This document shows positions 45,762-54,240 of a stretch of 64,000 nt of DNA, in pieces. The notes beneath the pieces were generated by a model. That model made no database searches and was not told the origin of the DNA. It saw nothing but the letters and a program-made list of their open reading frames with translations. Position 1 is the stretch's first letter. Each line of letters opens with the position of its first letter. The stretch lies in NCBI GenBank assembly GCA_903891095.1, contig CAITDI010000013.1, forward strand, positions 1 to 64,000. The letters run 5' to 3'. The position numbers and the translations under genes are program-made. This stretch comes from an uncultured bacterium (GTDB taxonomy: Bacteria; Planctomycetota; Phycisphaerae; Phycisphaerales; SM1A02).

Positions 45762-46337
45762 GTGGCGCTTGAACGAATCCGACTCCTCTGCCTCGATGTC
45801 GACGGTGTCCTGACCGACGGTGGAATCTCCATCGACGATGCAGGTCACGAGACCAAGCGCTTTCACGTGCGCGATGGTGCGGCGATGCGCATGTGGGCCA
45901 AGCTCGGCTACGAGACGGCGGTGATCACCGGCCGCAACGGCATGGCGCTGCGTCACCGCCTGCGCGAGCTCGGCGTGCGTCATGTGATCTCGGGCTCGAA
46001 GGAGAAGGGCAGCGCGTTCGAGTCGCTGCTCGCCGAGCTCGGGATGAAGGCCGACGAGGCGGCGATGATCGGCGACGATCTCCCCGACCTGCCGATCCTG
46101 CGCCGTTGCGGACTGCCGATCGCGGTGCGCGATGCGTCGCCCGAGGTGCTGGATGTCGCCAAGTTCATCACGGCGCGGCCCGGTGGATCGGGTGCGGTGC
46201 GTGATTCGGTCGAGCACATCCTCAAGGCGCAGTCGCGCTGGATCGAGGCAGTGCGGGTGTTTGACCCGGGGTATCAGGCCCCGGGGTATCACGCCCCGGG
46301 ACACGCCCCAGCCGCCGACGCACGAGGTGCGCGTTGA
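45762..46337 (+). CDS. kdsC: 3-deoxy-D-manno-octulosonate 8-phosphate phosphatase (KdsC-like)
   Basis: A HAD-superfamily C0-type phosphatase of 191 aa that makes free Kdo for LPS. Motif I is LLCLDVDGVLTDGGI, motif II VITGRNGMAL, then SGSKEKGSAFESLLAELGM and motif IV MIGDDLPDLPIL; PIAVRDASPEV is typical of KdsC. The GTG at 45762 was chosen because a -10 box sits just upstream; 45723 is an alternative. The C-terminus ends in in-frame 15-bp repeats (GYQAPGYHAPG). Next to a LptC/OstA-like gene as in kdsC-lptC-lptA of enterics. Confidence 0.85.
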   Translation: MALERIRLLCLDVDGVLTDGGISIDDAGHETKRFHVRDGAAMRMWAKLGYETAVITGRNGMALRHRLRELGVRHVISGSKEKGSAFESLLAELGMKADEAAMIGDDLPDLPILRRCGLPIAVRDASPEVLDVAKFITARPGGSGAVRDSVEHILKAQSRWIEAVRVFDPGYQAPGYHAPGHAPAADARGAR

Positions 46338-49300
46338 ACTTCGCGCGCCTGCTGCGCGAGCGGCGCGGACTGGTGTTCGCGGTTCCGGCGGGCGCGCTTG
46401 CGGTGCTCGTGATCATCGCCGCGCTCAATCTCGATCGCGGGTCTTCGGCGGTCAAGCGCGACAGCCGCGTCAAGGACGCGCAGTCGCTGCTTGCGCCGCG
46501 CGTCGCCACGCCTGAGGAACTCGCGCACGCAAGCGGCTCGATCACCGAGCAGACCGCGATCAGCCTCGCCGACGGCGCGTGGGTGCAGGTCGCTGATCAG
46601 ACCGGCCGACTCGCGCAGCAGTACAGCGCGACCAAGCTCGAGCCGCTGCCAAAGAACCAGCTCGCGATGACCGAGCCGCGCGCGCGCATGTACATGCGCG
46701 ACGGCCGCGTGCTCACGATGTCGGCGCACAAGGGTCTCGCGACCGTGCCGCGCCGCGCGCTCGAGTCGGGCCTGCTCGATGGCGAGGTCGAGATCCAGCT
46801 GTTCAAGCCGATCGATGTGCCTGGCGGCGGCGGCCGCGCGGTCGACGTGCTCAAGGACCAGCCCGCGATGGTGCTCACCGCCGCGCAGGCGCAGTTCGAC
46901 GGCGTGAACGGCGAAGTGCGCTGCCCGAAGACCGTGCGCGTCGATACCGACGCAGGCAGTTTTTCGGGCGAAGGACTCACGCTCGTTCTCGACGGCGAAG
47001 GCGACGGCGTCGAGCGTCTCGTGATCGAGCGTGCGCTCGAGCCGATCCGCATCGATCGCGCGGCGCGCGCGCTCGCGGCCAAGCGGCGCGGCGAGAAGAA
47101 TGCGGCGGCGCCCGCGGTGGATGCGGTTGCGCCGACCGCGCCTGCGACGCCCGAGCCTGCGCCCGCGGCGAAGCCCGTCGCGATTGCGGCGGCGAAGTCG
47201 TCGGAGAAGTCGGCTGGCAAATCCTCCGCCAAGCCCTCCGCCAAGTCCTCCGACAAGCAGCCCGAAACTCGCTTCTATCGCGTCATCCTGATGGGTGGCG
47301 TCGAGGTCGTTCAAGTCCGTGATGGCGTGGTCAGCACGATCCGCGGGGAGGAGCTCATCGCTGTGTTCAGCCTTGAGTCCCGCGGGCTCGACACGCTTGC
47401 GTTCGTCCCAGCAGGTTCCAGCGGTACCACCATGACATTGCGACATCTCGCGGCGCCCCCGGCGCTCGCCATCGGCGCGCTCGCGTTTGCGGCGCAACAG
47501 GCTCCTTCGGCAGTGCGTTCCGATGCGGAGGACAGCGTGACCGTCACCTTTGGTGGACGGCTCGAGATGCTGCCCGTGCTCGATCCCGCCGAGCGGCTGG
47601 CGAACAAGGACGATGTCCGCTTCGACGTGGTCGGCAAGCGCGTCGAGATGCTCGATGGACGCAGCATGTCGCGCGTGATCTGCTCGCACCTGAGCTACGA
47701 CATGCTCGAGGAGCGCGTCGAGGCCGAGGGCCGCGATGGCGTTCCGCTGACGGTGAGCAATCCGCGGCTTTCGCTCGAGGGCGCGCGCTTCTGGGCGTCG
47801 TTCGCCAAGGGCGTGGGTCGGCTCGAAGGCGCGGGACGCATGGCGTTCGCGCGCGGCGCCGCGCGCGATGTCGCGTGGCTCGAGATGCTGCCGGCGCTGA
47901 CGCCCGACACCGCGCGCATGCTGGTTTCGGCGGATCCTGCGGCGGTTGCGCTGGTTTCGGCGCCGCCGAAGCGCGTGCCCGATCCGACCAACACGCGCTT
48001 TGACGCGGCCGAGCAGGAGCTCGAGATCAGCTGGAAGGGCGGCGTCGACCTCAAGTTCGCGGGCAAGACGCCAGGCGGGAGCGCAGGCGATGAAGCCAAG
48101 ATCACGGGCGCGCGCTTTGAAGGCGGCGTGAACGTGCAGGGCAAGCAGTTCGCGCTGGATTCGGCGACGCTCGACGTGGCGTTTGCGCCGGGCAACGCCG
48201 AGCGCATCGACGCGATCGTCGCCGAGGGCGGCACCAAGGTGCGGCAGCTCGGCGCGGACGGCTCGATGAACGCCGACCGCATCGAGCTCTATCTCGCGGC
48301 CAACAAGAAGGGCGATTCGGTGCCGAGCAAGCTCGTCGCGCGCAAGGGCGTCGAGGCGCACGATGCGCGGCAGACGATCTGGACCGAGGATCTCCTCGTG
48401 ACCTTCGCCGAGAAGAAGGCGACGCAGGCGAAGGACAACGCCGACGCCGCGGGTGGCAAGAAGACCAACGCCGCCGCGCCCGAGCTCGGCGACATCGATG
48501 TGAACGCAGTCGAAGCGCGCGGTGGCGTGCAGGTGCTGCTCGCCGAAGGCGCGCGCGTGTTTGCCGACGAACTCATCGGCAACGCGATGGAGCGCAAGCT
48601 GCGCCTGACCGGCGAGAACGTCGCGATCGTGCGCTCGAACATCATCGCCGACAACCTGCGCGACCTGCGCTTTGACGACGCGGCGCACACGGCGCACAGC
48701 GAGGGACCGGGACGGTTCCGCGCGTTCCGCAAGTCGATCGCGCTGGGCTCGGGCCGCATCGAGCGACCGAGCCCCGATGCCGAGGCGTCGCTCGACGCGT
48801 CGTGGTCGGAGCGGCTCGACTACCAGGAAGTCTCGGCCGACAAGGGCACGCTCGACATCCGCGGCGACGTGCGGCTCCGCAGCAAGCCGAACGACCTGAC
48901 GACCGACGCGGTCGACGCGAAGTCGGTGGTGCTCGACATCGGCGTCGATCCAAAGGACGCAGGCGCGATCGCGAAGGCCGGCTCCAACGCCAGCGCTACG
49001 AACCCGTCGGTGGACGCCGCGCGGTCGCTCGACCACTTCATCGCCCGCGGCGGCGCGCGCATCGAGAACCGCACCTGGACCGACGCGAAGCACGAAGGCG
49101 AGCCGCGCGTGTTCCGCGTGAGCGGCGAGCACATCGAGTACGACATGAAGACGCGCGAGGGCATCGTCGTCGGCGACGGCGGGCTGCTCGTGAACCTTCC
49201 GCCCGATGCGAAGAAACTCGCGGCGGCTGCGAAGCCCGCTGCGCAGCCGCGCGGCGCGTCGATCGATCTCGGCGCCGAGGGCGCGACGCGCTTCACCTGG

Positions 49301-49762
49301 AAGCAGGAGATGGCGCTCAAGCATGTCGTCGACGACCGCTACTCGGTGCGCATGAACGACGGCGTCGAGATGCTCCACGCGGGCGCGCGCGAGCAGGACA
49401 AGATGTCGATGCGCTGCGACACGGTCGAGGCGCAGATGCGTCGGCCTGATGAGACCAAAGTTGGATCCAAAGGTGGATCAACGGCCGCGGCTGCGGGCGT
49501 CGATCTCGGCGGTTCCGCGCAGCTTCTCGGCGTGAAGGGCAGCGGCAACGTGTTCATCCGCACCGACGCTCAGGACCTCGAGTGTGGCGAGTTCAACTAC
49601 TCGGTCGACACGGGCGTCGCCACGCTGAGCGCGGCGAAGGGCAGGTCGGTCACGGTCGCGTTCCGCGATCAGGCGACGCCGCTTCAGGCGCAGGAGATCC
49701 TGTGGGATCTCCGCAACGGGCGCATCGAGATCACCAAGCCGACGGTCAACGGGCGGCGCTGA
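46334..49762 (+). CDS. Giant LptC/OstA-type periplasmic LPS-transport protein
   Basis: A 1142-aa protein with one N-terminal membrane helix (about residues 12-34), then an LptC-like beta region. An Ala/Pro/Lys-rich linker (about 245-310) separates it from a series of OstA/LptA-like beta-jellyroll modules near 430-520, 565-695, 720-800, 895-960 and 1065-1142. Typical pieces are HLSYDMLEERVEAEGRDG, FRVSGEHIEYDMKTREG and DLECGEFNYSVDTGVATLSA. LptC and LptA are each about 190 aa in enterics, so this could be a bridge of several fused units. The start is TTG overlapping the kdsC stop (TTGA). Confidence 0.7.
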   Translation: MNFARLLRERRGLVFAVPAGALAVLVIIAALNLDRGSSAVKRDSRVKDAQSLLAPRVATPEELAHASGSITEQTAISLADGAWVQVADQTGRLAQQYSATKLEPLPKNQLAMTEPRARMYMRDGRVLTMSAHKGLATVPRRALESGLLDGEVEIQLFKPIDVPGGGGRAVDVLKDQPAMVLTAAQAQFDGVNGEVRCPKTVRVDTDAGSFSGEGLTLVLDGEGDGVERLVIERALEPIRIDRAARALAAKRRGEKNAAAPAVDAVAPTAPATPEPAPAAKPVAIAAAKSSEKSAGKSSAKPSAKSSDKQPETRFYRVILMGGVEVVQVRDGVVSTIRGEELIAVFSLESRGLDTLAFVPAGSSGTTMTLRHLAAPPALAIGALAFAAQQAPSAVRSDAEDSVTVTFGGRLEMLPVLDPAERLANKDDVRFDVVGKRVEMLDGRSMSRVICSHLSYDMLEERVEAEGRDGVPLTVSNPRLSLEGARFWASFAKGVGRLEGAGRMAFARGAARDVAWLEMLPALTPDTARMLVSADPAAVALVSAPPKRVPDPTNTRFDAAEQELEISWKGGVDLKFAGKTPGGSAGDEAKITGARFEGGVNVQGKQFALDSATLDVAFAPGNAERIDAIVAEGGTKVRQLGADGSMNADRIELYLAANKKGDSVPSKLVARKGVEAHDARQTIWTEDLLVTFAEKKATQAKDNADAAGGKKTNAAAPELGDIDVNAVEARGGVQVLLAEGARVFADELIGNAMERKLRLTGENVAIVRSNIIADNLRDLRFDDAAHTAHSEGPGRFRAFRKSIALGSGRIERPSPDAEASLDASWSERLDYQEVSADKGTLDIRGDVRLRSKPNDLTTDAVDAKSVVLDIGVDPKDAGAIAKAGSNASATNPSVDAARSLDHFIARGGARIENRTWTDAKHEGEPRVFRVSGEHIEYDMKTREGIVVGDGGLLVNLPPDAKKLAAAAKPAAQPRGASIDLGAEGATRFTWKQEMALKHVVDDRYSVRMNDGVEMLHAGAREQDKMSMRCDTVEAQMRRPDETKVGSKGGSTAAAAGVDLGGSAQLLGVKGSGNVFIRTDAQDLECGEFNYSVDTGVATLSAAKGRSVTVAFRDQATPLQAQEILWDLRNGRIEITKPTVNGRR

Positions 49763-49807
49763 CGGAGCGCTGTCGTTGGCGCGCGGTCGCGCGTCTGCAG
49801 AGTTCGC

Positions 49808-49813
49808 TACGCT
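49808..49813 (+). promoter_or_regulatory. -10 box before tryptophan dioxygenase
   Basis: TACGCT lies 6 nt before the GTG at 49820, without a Shine-Dalgarno sequence; a leaderless mRNA is predicted. Confidence 0.5.
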
Positions 49814-49819
49814 GCGCGC

Positions 49820-50617
49820 GTGAACACGACCTACGGCAGCTATCTCCAGGTTCCCGAGCTTCTCTCGCTGCAGAAGCCGCTCTCCGTCCACCCCGAGCAC
49901 AAGCGCCCGGAGCACGACGAGATGCTCTTCATCATCATCCACCAGGTGTATGAGCTGTGGTTCAAGCAGCAGCTGCACGAGGGCGATGGCCTCGTGCGTT
50001 CGCTCACCGCGGGCGACCACGTGCAGGCGTGCTCGACGCTCAAGCGCATGCTCACCATCCTCAAGACGATGGTGCAGCAGATCGACGTCCTCGAGACGAT
50101 GACTCCGGTGTCGTTCCTCTCGTTCCGCAGCTTTTTGTCGAGCTCGAGTGGATTCCAGAGCTGGCAGTTCCGCGAGTTCGAGTTCCTGCTCGGCAACAAG
50201 AACCCGCGCGTGCTCGCGCACAATCCCGCGGGTTCGTCGGAGCACGCGGCGATCGCGGCGCGTTGGGAGAAGCCGACGCTGTGGGACGCGTTCGCGCAGT
50301 TCCTCGCAGGCCGCGGCCACGCGGTGCCGAGCGAACTGCTCAAGCGCGATGTCACGCAGCCGATCGCGGAGAACGCGGATTTCCAGAATACGCTGCTCGA
50401 GGTCTACCGCGGCCATCCGACCGAGCGCAGCGTGTGCGAGCTGCTGGTCGATCTCGACGAAGGCGTGCAGGAGTGGCGCTACCGCCACGTGAAGATGGTC
50501 GAGCGCACGATCGGCTTCAAGCAGGGCACGGGCGGAAGCCCGGGCGCTGCGTACCTGCGCACGACGCTGTTTGCGCCGCTGTTTCCTGATCTCTGGGCGA
50601 TTCGCACGCGGCTGTAG
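49820..50617 (+). CDS. kynA: Tryptophan 2,3-dioxygenase
   Basis: Haem enzyme that opens the indole ring of tryptophan to N-formylkynurenine. The 265-aa product has TTYGSYLQVPELLSLQKPLS, HDEMLFIIIHQVYELWFKQQ with the distal His, FRSFLSSSSGFQSWQFREFE, and near the end RHVKMVERTIGFKQGTGGSP (haem His and substrate loop). All are conserved. No other kynurenine-pathway gene is adjacent, so it may feed NAD synthesis or catabolism encoded elsewhere. Confidence 0.96.
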   Translation: MNTTYGSYLQVPELLSLQKPLSVHPEHKRPEHDEMLFIIIHQVYELWFKQQLHEGDGLVRSLTAGDHVQACSTLKRMLTILKTMVQQIDVLETMTPVSFLSFRSFLSSSSGFQSWQFREFEFLLGNKNPRVLAHNPAGSSEHAAIAARWEKPTLWDAFAQFLAGRGHAVPSELLKRDVTQPIAENADFQNTLLEVYRGHPTERSVCELLVDLDEGVQEWRYRHVKMVERTIGFKQGTGGSPGAAYLRTTLFAPLFPDLWAIRTRL

Positions 50618-50626
50618 CCGGCGCGC

Positions 50627-51352
50627 TCAGGCGAGCCGCCGCGCGACCAGCACGTCGTTGAAGCCCGCGAGTCCGCTGTCGAGTCCGCTCGGGACGAGCT
50701 CGGTGCTGAAGCCGAGTTCGCGCAGCAGCGCGGTCACGGGATCGCGATACGGATGCGGCCTCGGCGGCGGCGCGAACGATCCCATCGGCGCGAGGCGGAT
50801 CTCATGCCGCGCGACGCGCGCGATCTCCGCGACCGACTTGAGGTGGAACGCGAGGTCGAACTCGCGGCCGTCGTACAGGCCGCCGAACTCGCGGTGCGCG
50901 TAGGTGAAGAGGAAATTCGCCGCGACCACGCGGTGGAACGCTCGACCCGCGAACGGCAGCGTCGGAAGGCTCGCGTTCACGTAGCGATGGCGGTTGCGCT
51001 CGTAGTCCGCGGTGAAGCGCTCGATCGCGTCGTACTTCGCCTGCTTGAACGCGGCATAGTCCCTGAAGGTCAGGCTGTTCGGCTGCGCTTCGATCGATGC
51101 GATGCAGGCGTCGACGTTCTGCCTGCCGAGAAGGCGCATCTGCGCTGGTTCGTGCGCGTACATCGGATCGCAGCCGACGACTTCGAATCCGGCCGCGCAG
51201 GCTTCGGCCACGAAACTGTCCGGTCCGCTGGGGCAGTCGAGCGTCGGGCCTTCGCGCAGGTCCGCCGGCTGCATCGCGAACATGTCGAGGCACTCGGTGT
51301 ACGTGCGGCCAAAGAACGCGACATAGGGGATGTGGAAGCCCGCTCCGGACAT
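50627..51352 (-). CDS. SAM-dependent methyltransferase-like protein
   Basis: A 241-aa protein. LDCPSGPDSFVAEACAAGFE and VVGCDPMY form the SAM-binding glycine and acidic motifs I and II at residues 40-68, and FHRVVAANFLFTY with LAFHLKSVAEIARVARHEIR resemble motifs IV-VI of a class I methyltransferase. Substrate unknown. The ATG at 51352 is preceded 6 nt upstream by GATACT on the minus strand, so it too looks leaderless. Divergent from the large secreted protein gene. Confidence 0.7.
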   Translation of the reverse strand: MSGAGFHIPYVAFFGRTYTECLDMFAMQPADLREGPTLDCPSGPDSFVAEACAAGFEVVGCDPMYAHEPAQMRLLGRQNVDACIASIEAQPNSLTFRDYAAFKQAKYDAIERFTADYERNRHRYVNASLPTLPFAGRAFHRVVAANFLFTYAHREFGGLYDGREFDLAFHLKSVAEIARVARHEIRLAPMGSFAPPPRPHPYRDPVTALLRELGFSTELVPSGLDSGLAGFNDVLVARRLA

Positions 51353-51358
51353 CGACGC

Positions 51359-51364
51359 AGTATC
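51359..51364 (-). promoter_or_regulatory. -10 box of the methyltransferase gene
   Basis: GATACT on the minus strand, 6 nt before the ATG at 51352, without a Shine-Dalgarno sequence. Confidence 0.45.
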
Positions 51365-51390
51365 GCACAGGACCCGCACGCCGTCGCTCG

Positions 51391-51417
51391 TTGAAGTGCG
51401 TTGGGCGCGGCTATATT
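51391..51417 (+). promoter_or_regulatory. Promoter of the large secreted protein gene
   Basis: TTGAAG (51391-51396), a 15-nt spacer and TATATT (51412-51417). GGAGGA at 51431-51436 is the ribosome binding site. Unlike the leaderless genes, this one has a conventional leader of about 20 nt. Confidence 0.5.
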
Positions 51418-51444
51418 GCCAACCCAACCCGGAGGACTCGTCTC

Positions 51445-54018
51445 ATGCTTTCATCGATCGTCGTCGTCAACTGCCTGATGTCCCTGCAACTCGCGACCGC
51501 AGGCGTCGCGGCGTCGTCGCATCCGACCTCGCTCGTCGCCGCCGTGCTTGCCGCGACCGACGGCTTCGTCGTCGATCCCGGCCAGCCCGCGCCCGATGTC
51601 GTCGAGGACACCTGGCCGCGCGTGATCAAGGGCGACAAGGGAACGCTGACGATCTATCCGCCGAGCTTCCAGTCGTGGAGCGGCACGCAGCTCGCGGGCT
51701 CGTGCGCGCTCTCGGTGACCAAGCCCGACGGCAGCTCGAAGACCTTCGGAACCATGTCGTTCACCGCGACGACCGAAGTGAACAAGCTCAACCGCATGGT
51801 CACGCTGACGGGGATCCAGGTCTCGGGGATCTCGCTGCCTGAGAATCCCGCGGCGCAGAGCATGATGACCGCGCAGGTCGCGAGCGAGTCGCAGGGCAAG
51901 GTGCTGCATGTCGCGCTCGATCGCCTCGAGGCGTCGGTGCCCGGCATGTCGGTCTCGCCCGCCGCACCGAGCGCGCCGCTGCAGAACACGCCGCCGGCGA
52001 TCACCATCAGCCCCACGCCGACCGTGCTCGTGCCGGTGCAGGGCAAGCCGGTGCTTCGTCCGCTCGACGGGACGGCGCTCTCGCGCGTGATCAACACGCC
52101 GATGCTCGTGCTCAAGGACACGCGCGGCAACTTCTGGCTCAAGATCGCCGACGGCTGGATGAGCGCGCCTGCGCTCGCTGGCCCGTGGGGCGTCGCGAGT
52201 TCGAACGATCCCGCGTTCGCGAGCGTGGCGCAGTGGGCGCAGTCGCAGCCGTCGATCAACCTGCTTGCGCCGTCGAACGCCGATGGCTCGTCGCAGACGG
52301 CTTCGCTCGCGAAGTCCGCGCCGATGGTGCTTGTCGCGACGACGCCGACCGAGCTGCTCGTGACCAACGGCGCGCCCGAGTGGCAGGCCGCGGGCGACAG
52401 CGGCCTGCTGTACGTCTCGAACACGAGCGCGAACATCTTCCAGCTCAAGTCGACGGGCGCGATGTACGTGCTGATCTCGGGGCGTTGGTTCACTGCGGCC
52501 TCGATGGCCGGTCCGTGGAGCTATGTCCCTGGCGCGCAGCTGCCGGCGGCGTTCGCGATGATCCCGCAGGACAGCCCGAAGGAGAACGTCCTCGCGTCGG
52601 TGGCCGGCACCGCGCAGGCGAGCGAGGCGCTGACCGCGAACTCGGTGCCGCAGATGACGCATGTGCCGCTCACGCAGCAGATGCCGCTGCCGGCGACGAC
52701 CGGCGACAGCCCGGTGTGGCAGCCGATCGGCGGGACTTCGGTCAAGGTCCTCGCGAACTGCGCGACGCCCGTGTTCCAGCTGAGCGATGGCTCGTGCTAC
52801 GCGGTGCAGAACGGCGTGTGGTTCACCGCATCGCAGTTCAACGCTCCGTGGGTGGTCGCGACATCGGTGCCGAGCGACATCTACACGATCCCGCCGTCGA
52901 GCCCGTACTACTACGTGACCTTCGTGCGCATCTACAACGCGACGGCGAATGATGTGCTCGTGGGCTACACGCCTGGATACTTCGGCAGCTACGTGCAGGA
53001 CGGCACCGTCGTCTACGGCACGGGCTACAGCTACGCCCCGTACTACGCGACGGGCTGGGTGCCGGCGCCCGTGACCTACGGCTGCGGCGCTGCGGTGTAC
53101 TACAGCCCGTGGGCCGGCTGGGGCTACGGCTTTGGTGCGGGCATGGTCGCTGGATGGGAAGTCGCAGACGACAACTGGGTGTGCGGTCCGTACCCGTACT
53201 GGGGTCCGTACTACGGCGCCTACGGCGCGCATGGCGCGTACGCGTGGGGTCCCGGCGGATGGGCCGCGACCTCGGGCAATGTCTATCACCAGTGGGGCGA
53301 CGCGACGGGCATGACGCGCTCGAGCGCGGGCTACAACGCGTGGACTGGCAACGCGTGGTCGGCGCACACGGCGACGGCGTACAACTCGGCGACGGGCGCT
53401 GCCGCTGCAGGTCAGCGCGGCTACGTGCAGAACGCGTACACCGGCAACTGGGCCGAGGGCGCGCGCGGCGCGGGCTACAACCCGACCACGGGCAACTACG
53501 CGGCCGCGAAGGGCGGCGCGGTCGGCAAGGATGGCCAGACCGATGCCGTCGCGGGAACCGCCACCGTCGGCAACACCAAGACCGGCGACAGCGCGACCGT
53601 GTCGGGCGTGAAGACGCAGAACGGTTCGTGGGGCGCGGTGCAGACCGACAACGGCACCACGGTCGAGCACGACGGCAACGTGTACGGACTGAACGACGGC
53701 AACGCCTACGCCTACAACCGCGCCAACAACAGCTGGCAGCGCTACGACAACGGCACCTGGAACAACGTGACCGACGCCAACACCACGCGTGCGCTCAACA
53801 ACCAGGCCGCGCAGCGCGCCGACGGCGATTGGCGCGCGAACAACGCGAATCGCTGGCAGTCGGGCGGCGACGGCTTTAACGGCGAACGCGCGTCCAACGG
53901 CGCGAGCAACGTGACCAGCAACTACGCCAACCGCAGCTGGACCAACGGCTACAACGGCGGCGGCAACGCCGGTCGCTCGGGCCGCGCGGGCGGTGGTGGT
54001 GGCGGCGGACGCCGCTGA
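51445..54018 (+). CDS. Large secreted Tyr/Gly/Asn-rich repeat protein
   Basis: An 857-aa protein with an N-terminal signal peptide (about 1-22). Three modules about 110 residues apart carry a Trp-x(2-3)-A...(G/A)PW pattern: MSAPALAGPWGVASS near 238, FTAASMAGPWSYVPG near 349 and FTASQFNAPWVVATS near 459. A Tyr/Gly/Trp-rich stretch follows (about 500-620), then an Asn/Gly/Thr-rich repeat region and a poly-Gly end. It resembles proteobacterial proteins annotated as 'carbohydrate-binding' or 'autotransporter', but I see no beta-barrel. Likely a cell-surface or matrix protein; start set by GGAGGA. Confidence 0.7.
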   Translation: MLSSIVVVNCLMSLQLATAGVAASSHPTSLVAAVLAATDGFVVDPGQPAPDVVEDTWPRVIKGDKGTLTIYPPSFQSWSGTQLAGSCALSVTKPDGSSKTFGTMSFTATTEVNKLNRMVTLTGIQVSGISLPENPAAQSMMTAQVASESQGKVLHVALDRLEASVPGMSVSPAAPSAPLQNTPPAITISPTPTVLVPVQGKPVLRPLDGTALSRVINTPMLVLKDTRGNFWLKIADGWMSAPALAGPWGVASSNDPAFASVAQWAQSQPSINLLAPSNADGSSQTASLAKSAPMVLVATTPTELLVTNGAPEWQAAGDSGLLYVSNTSANIFQLKSTGAMYVLISGRWFTAASMAGPWSYVPGAQLPAAFAMIPQDSPKENVLASVAGTAQASEALTANSVPQMTHVPLTQQMPLPATTGDSPVWQPIGGTSVKVLANCATPVFQLSDGSCYAVQNGVWFTASQFNAPWVVATSVPSDIYTIPPSSPYYYVTFVRIYNATANDVLVGYTPGYFGSYVQDGTVVYGTGYSYAPYYATGWVPAPVTYGCGAAVYYSPWAGWGYGFGAGMVAGWEVADDNWVCGPYPYWGPYYGAYGAHGAYAWGPGGWAATSGNVYHQWGDATGMTRSSAGYNAWTGNAWSAHTATAYNSATGAAAAGQRGYVQNAYTGNWAEGARGAGYNPTTGNYAAAKGGAVGKDGQTDAVAGTATVGNTKTGDSATVSGVKTQNGSWGAVQTDNGTTVEHDGNVYGLNDGNAYAYNRANNSWQRYDNGTWNNVTDANTTRALNNQAAQRADGDWRANNANRWQSGGDGFNGERASNGASNVTSNYANRSWTNGYNGGGNAGRSGRAGGGGGGGRR

Positions 54019-54070
54019 ACCCGTTCGAGCCTTGATGGGATCCAATCCACGCATCGCGCCGCGGCAACGC

Positions 54071-54131
54071 GGCGCGATGTCTTTTGGCGCGATGTCTTTT
54101 GGCGCGATGTCTTTGGGGCGCGATGTTTTTA
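54071..54131. repeat. 15-bp tandem repeat (about four copies)
   Basis: Units of GGCGCGATGTCTTTT start at 54071, 54086, 54101 and about 54117. They lie in the 222-bp gap between the large secreted protein and the kinase-FGE gene. TATGCT just after the last copy is a possible -10 box. The rest of the gap has no gene. Confidence 0.88.
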
Positions 54132-54240
54132 TGCTTTGGCCGCAATGCCGCGGATTGCCCGGCGATCGCGGTTGCGGGCGGCGCCGCGCCGTGGTCAGAT
54201 CGCGCGCTTCGCAAGTCCTCCGCACGGCAAGAGCACGCGC

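Noticed and set aside
46289-49378. 1029-codon minus-strand frame opposite the LptC/OstA gene
   Set aside because: The plus-strand protein has a membrane anchor, beta modules and coupling to kdsC. The minus frame is Arg/His/Asp-rich without motifs.
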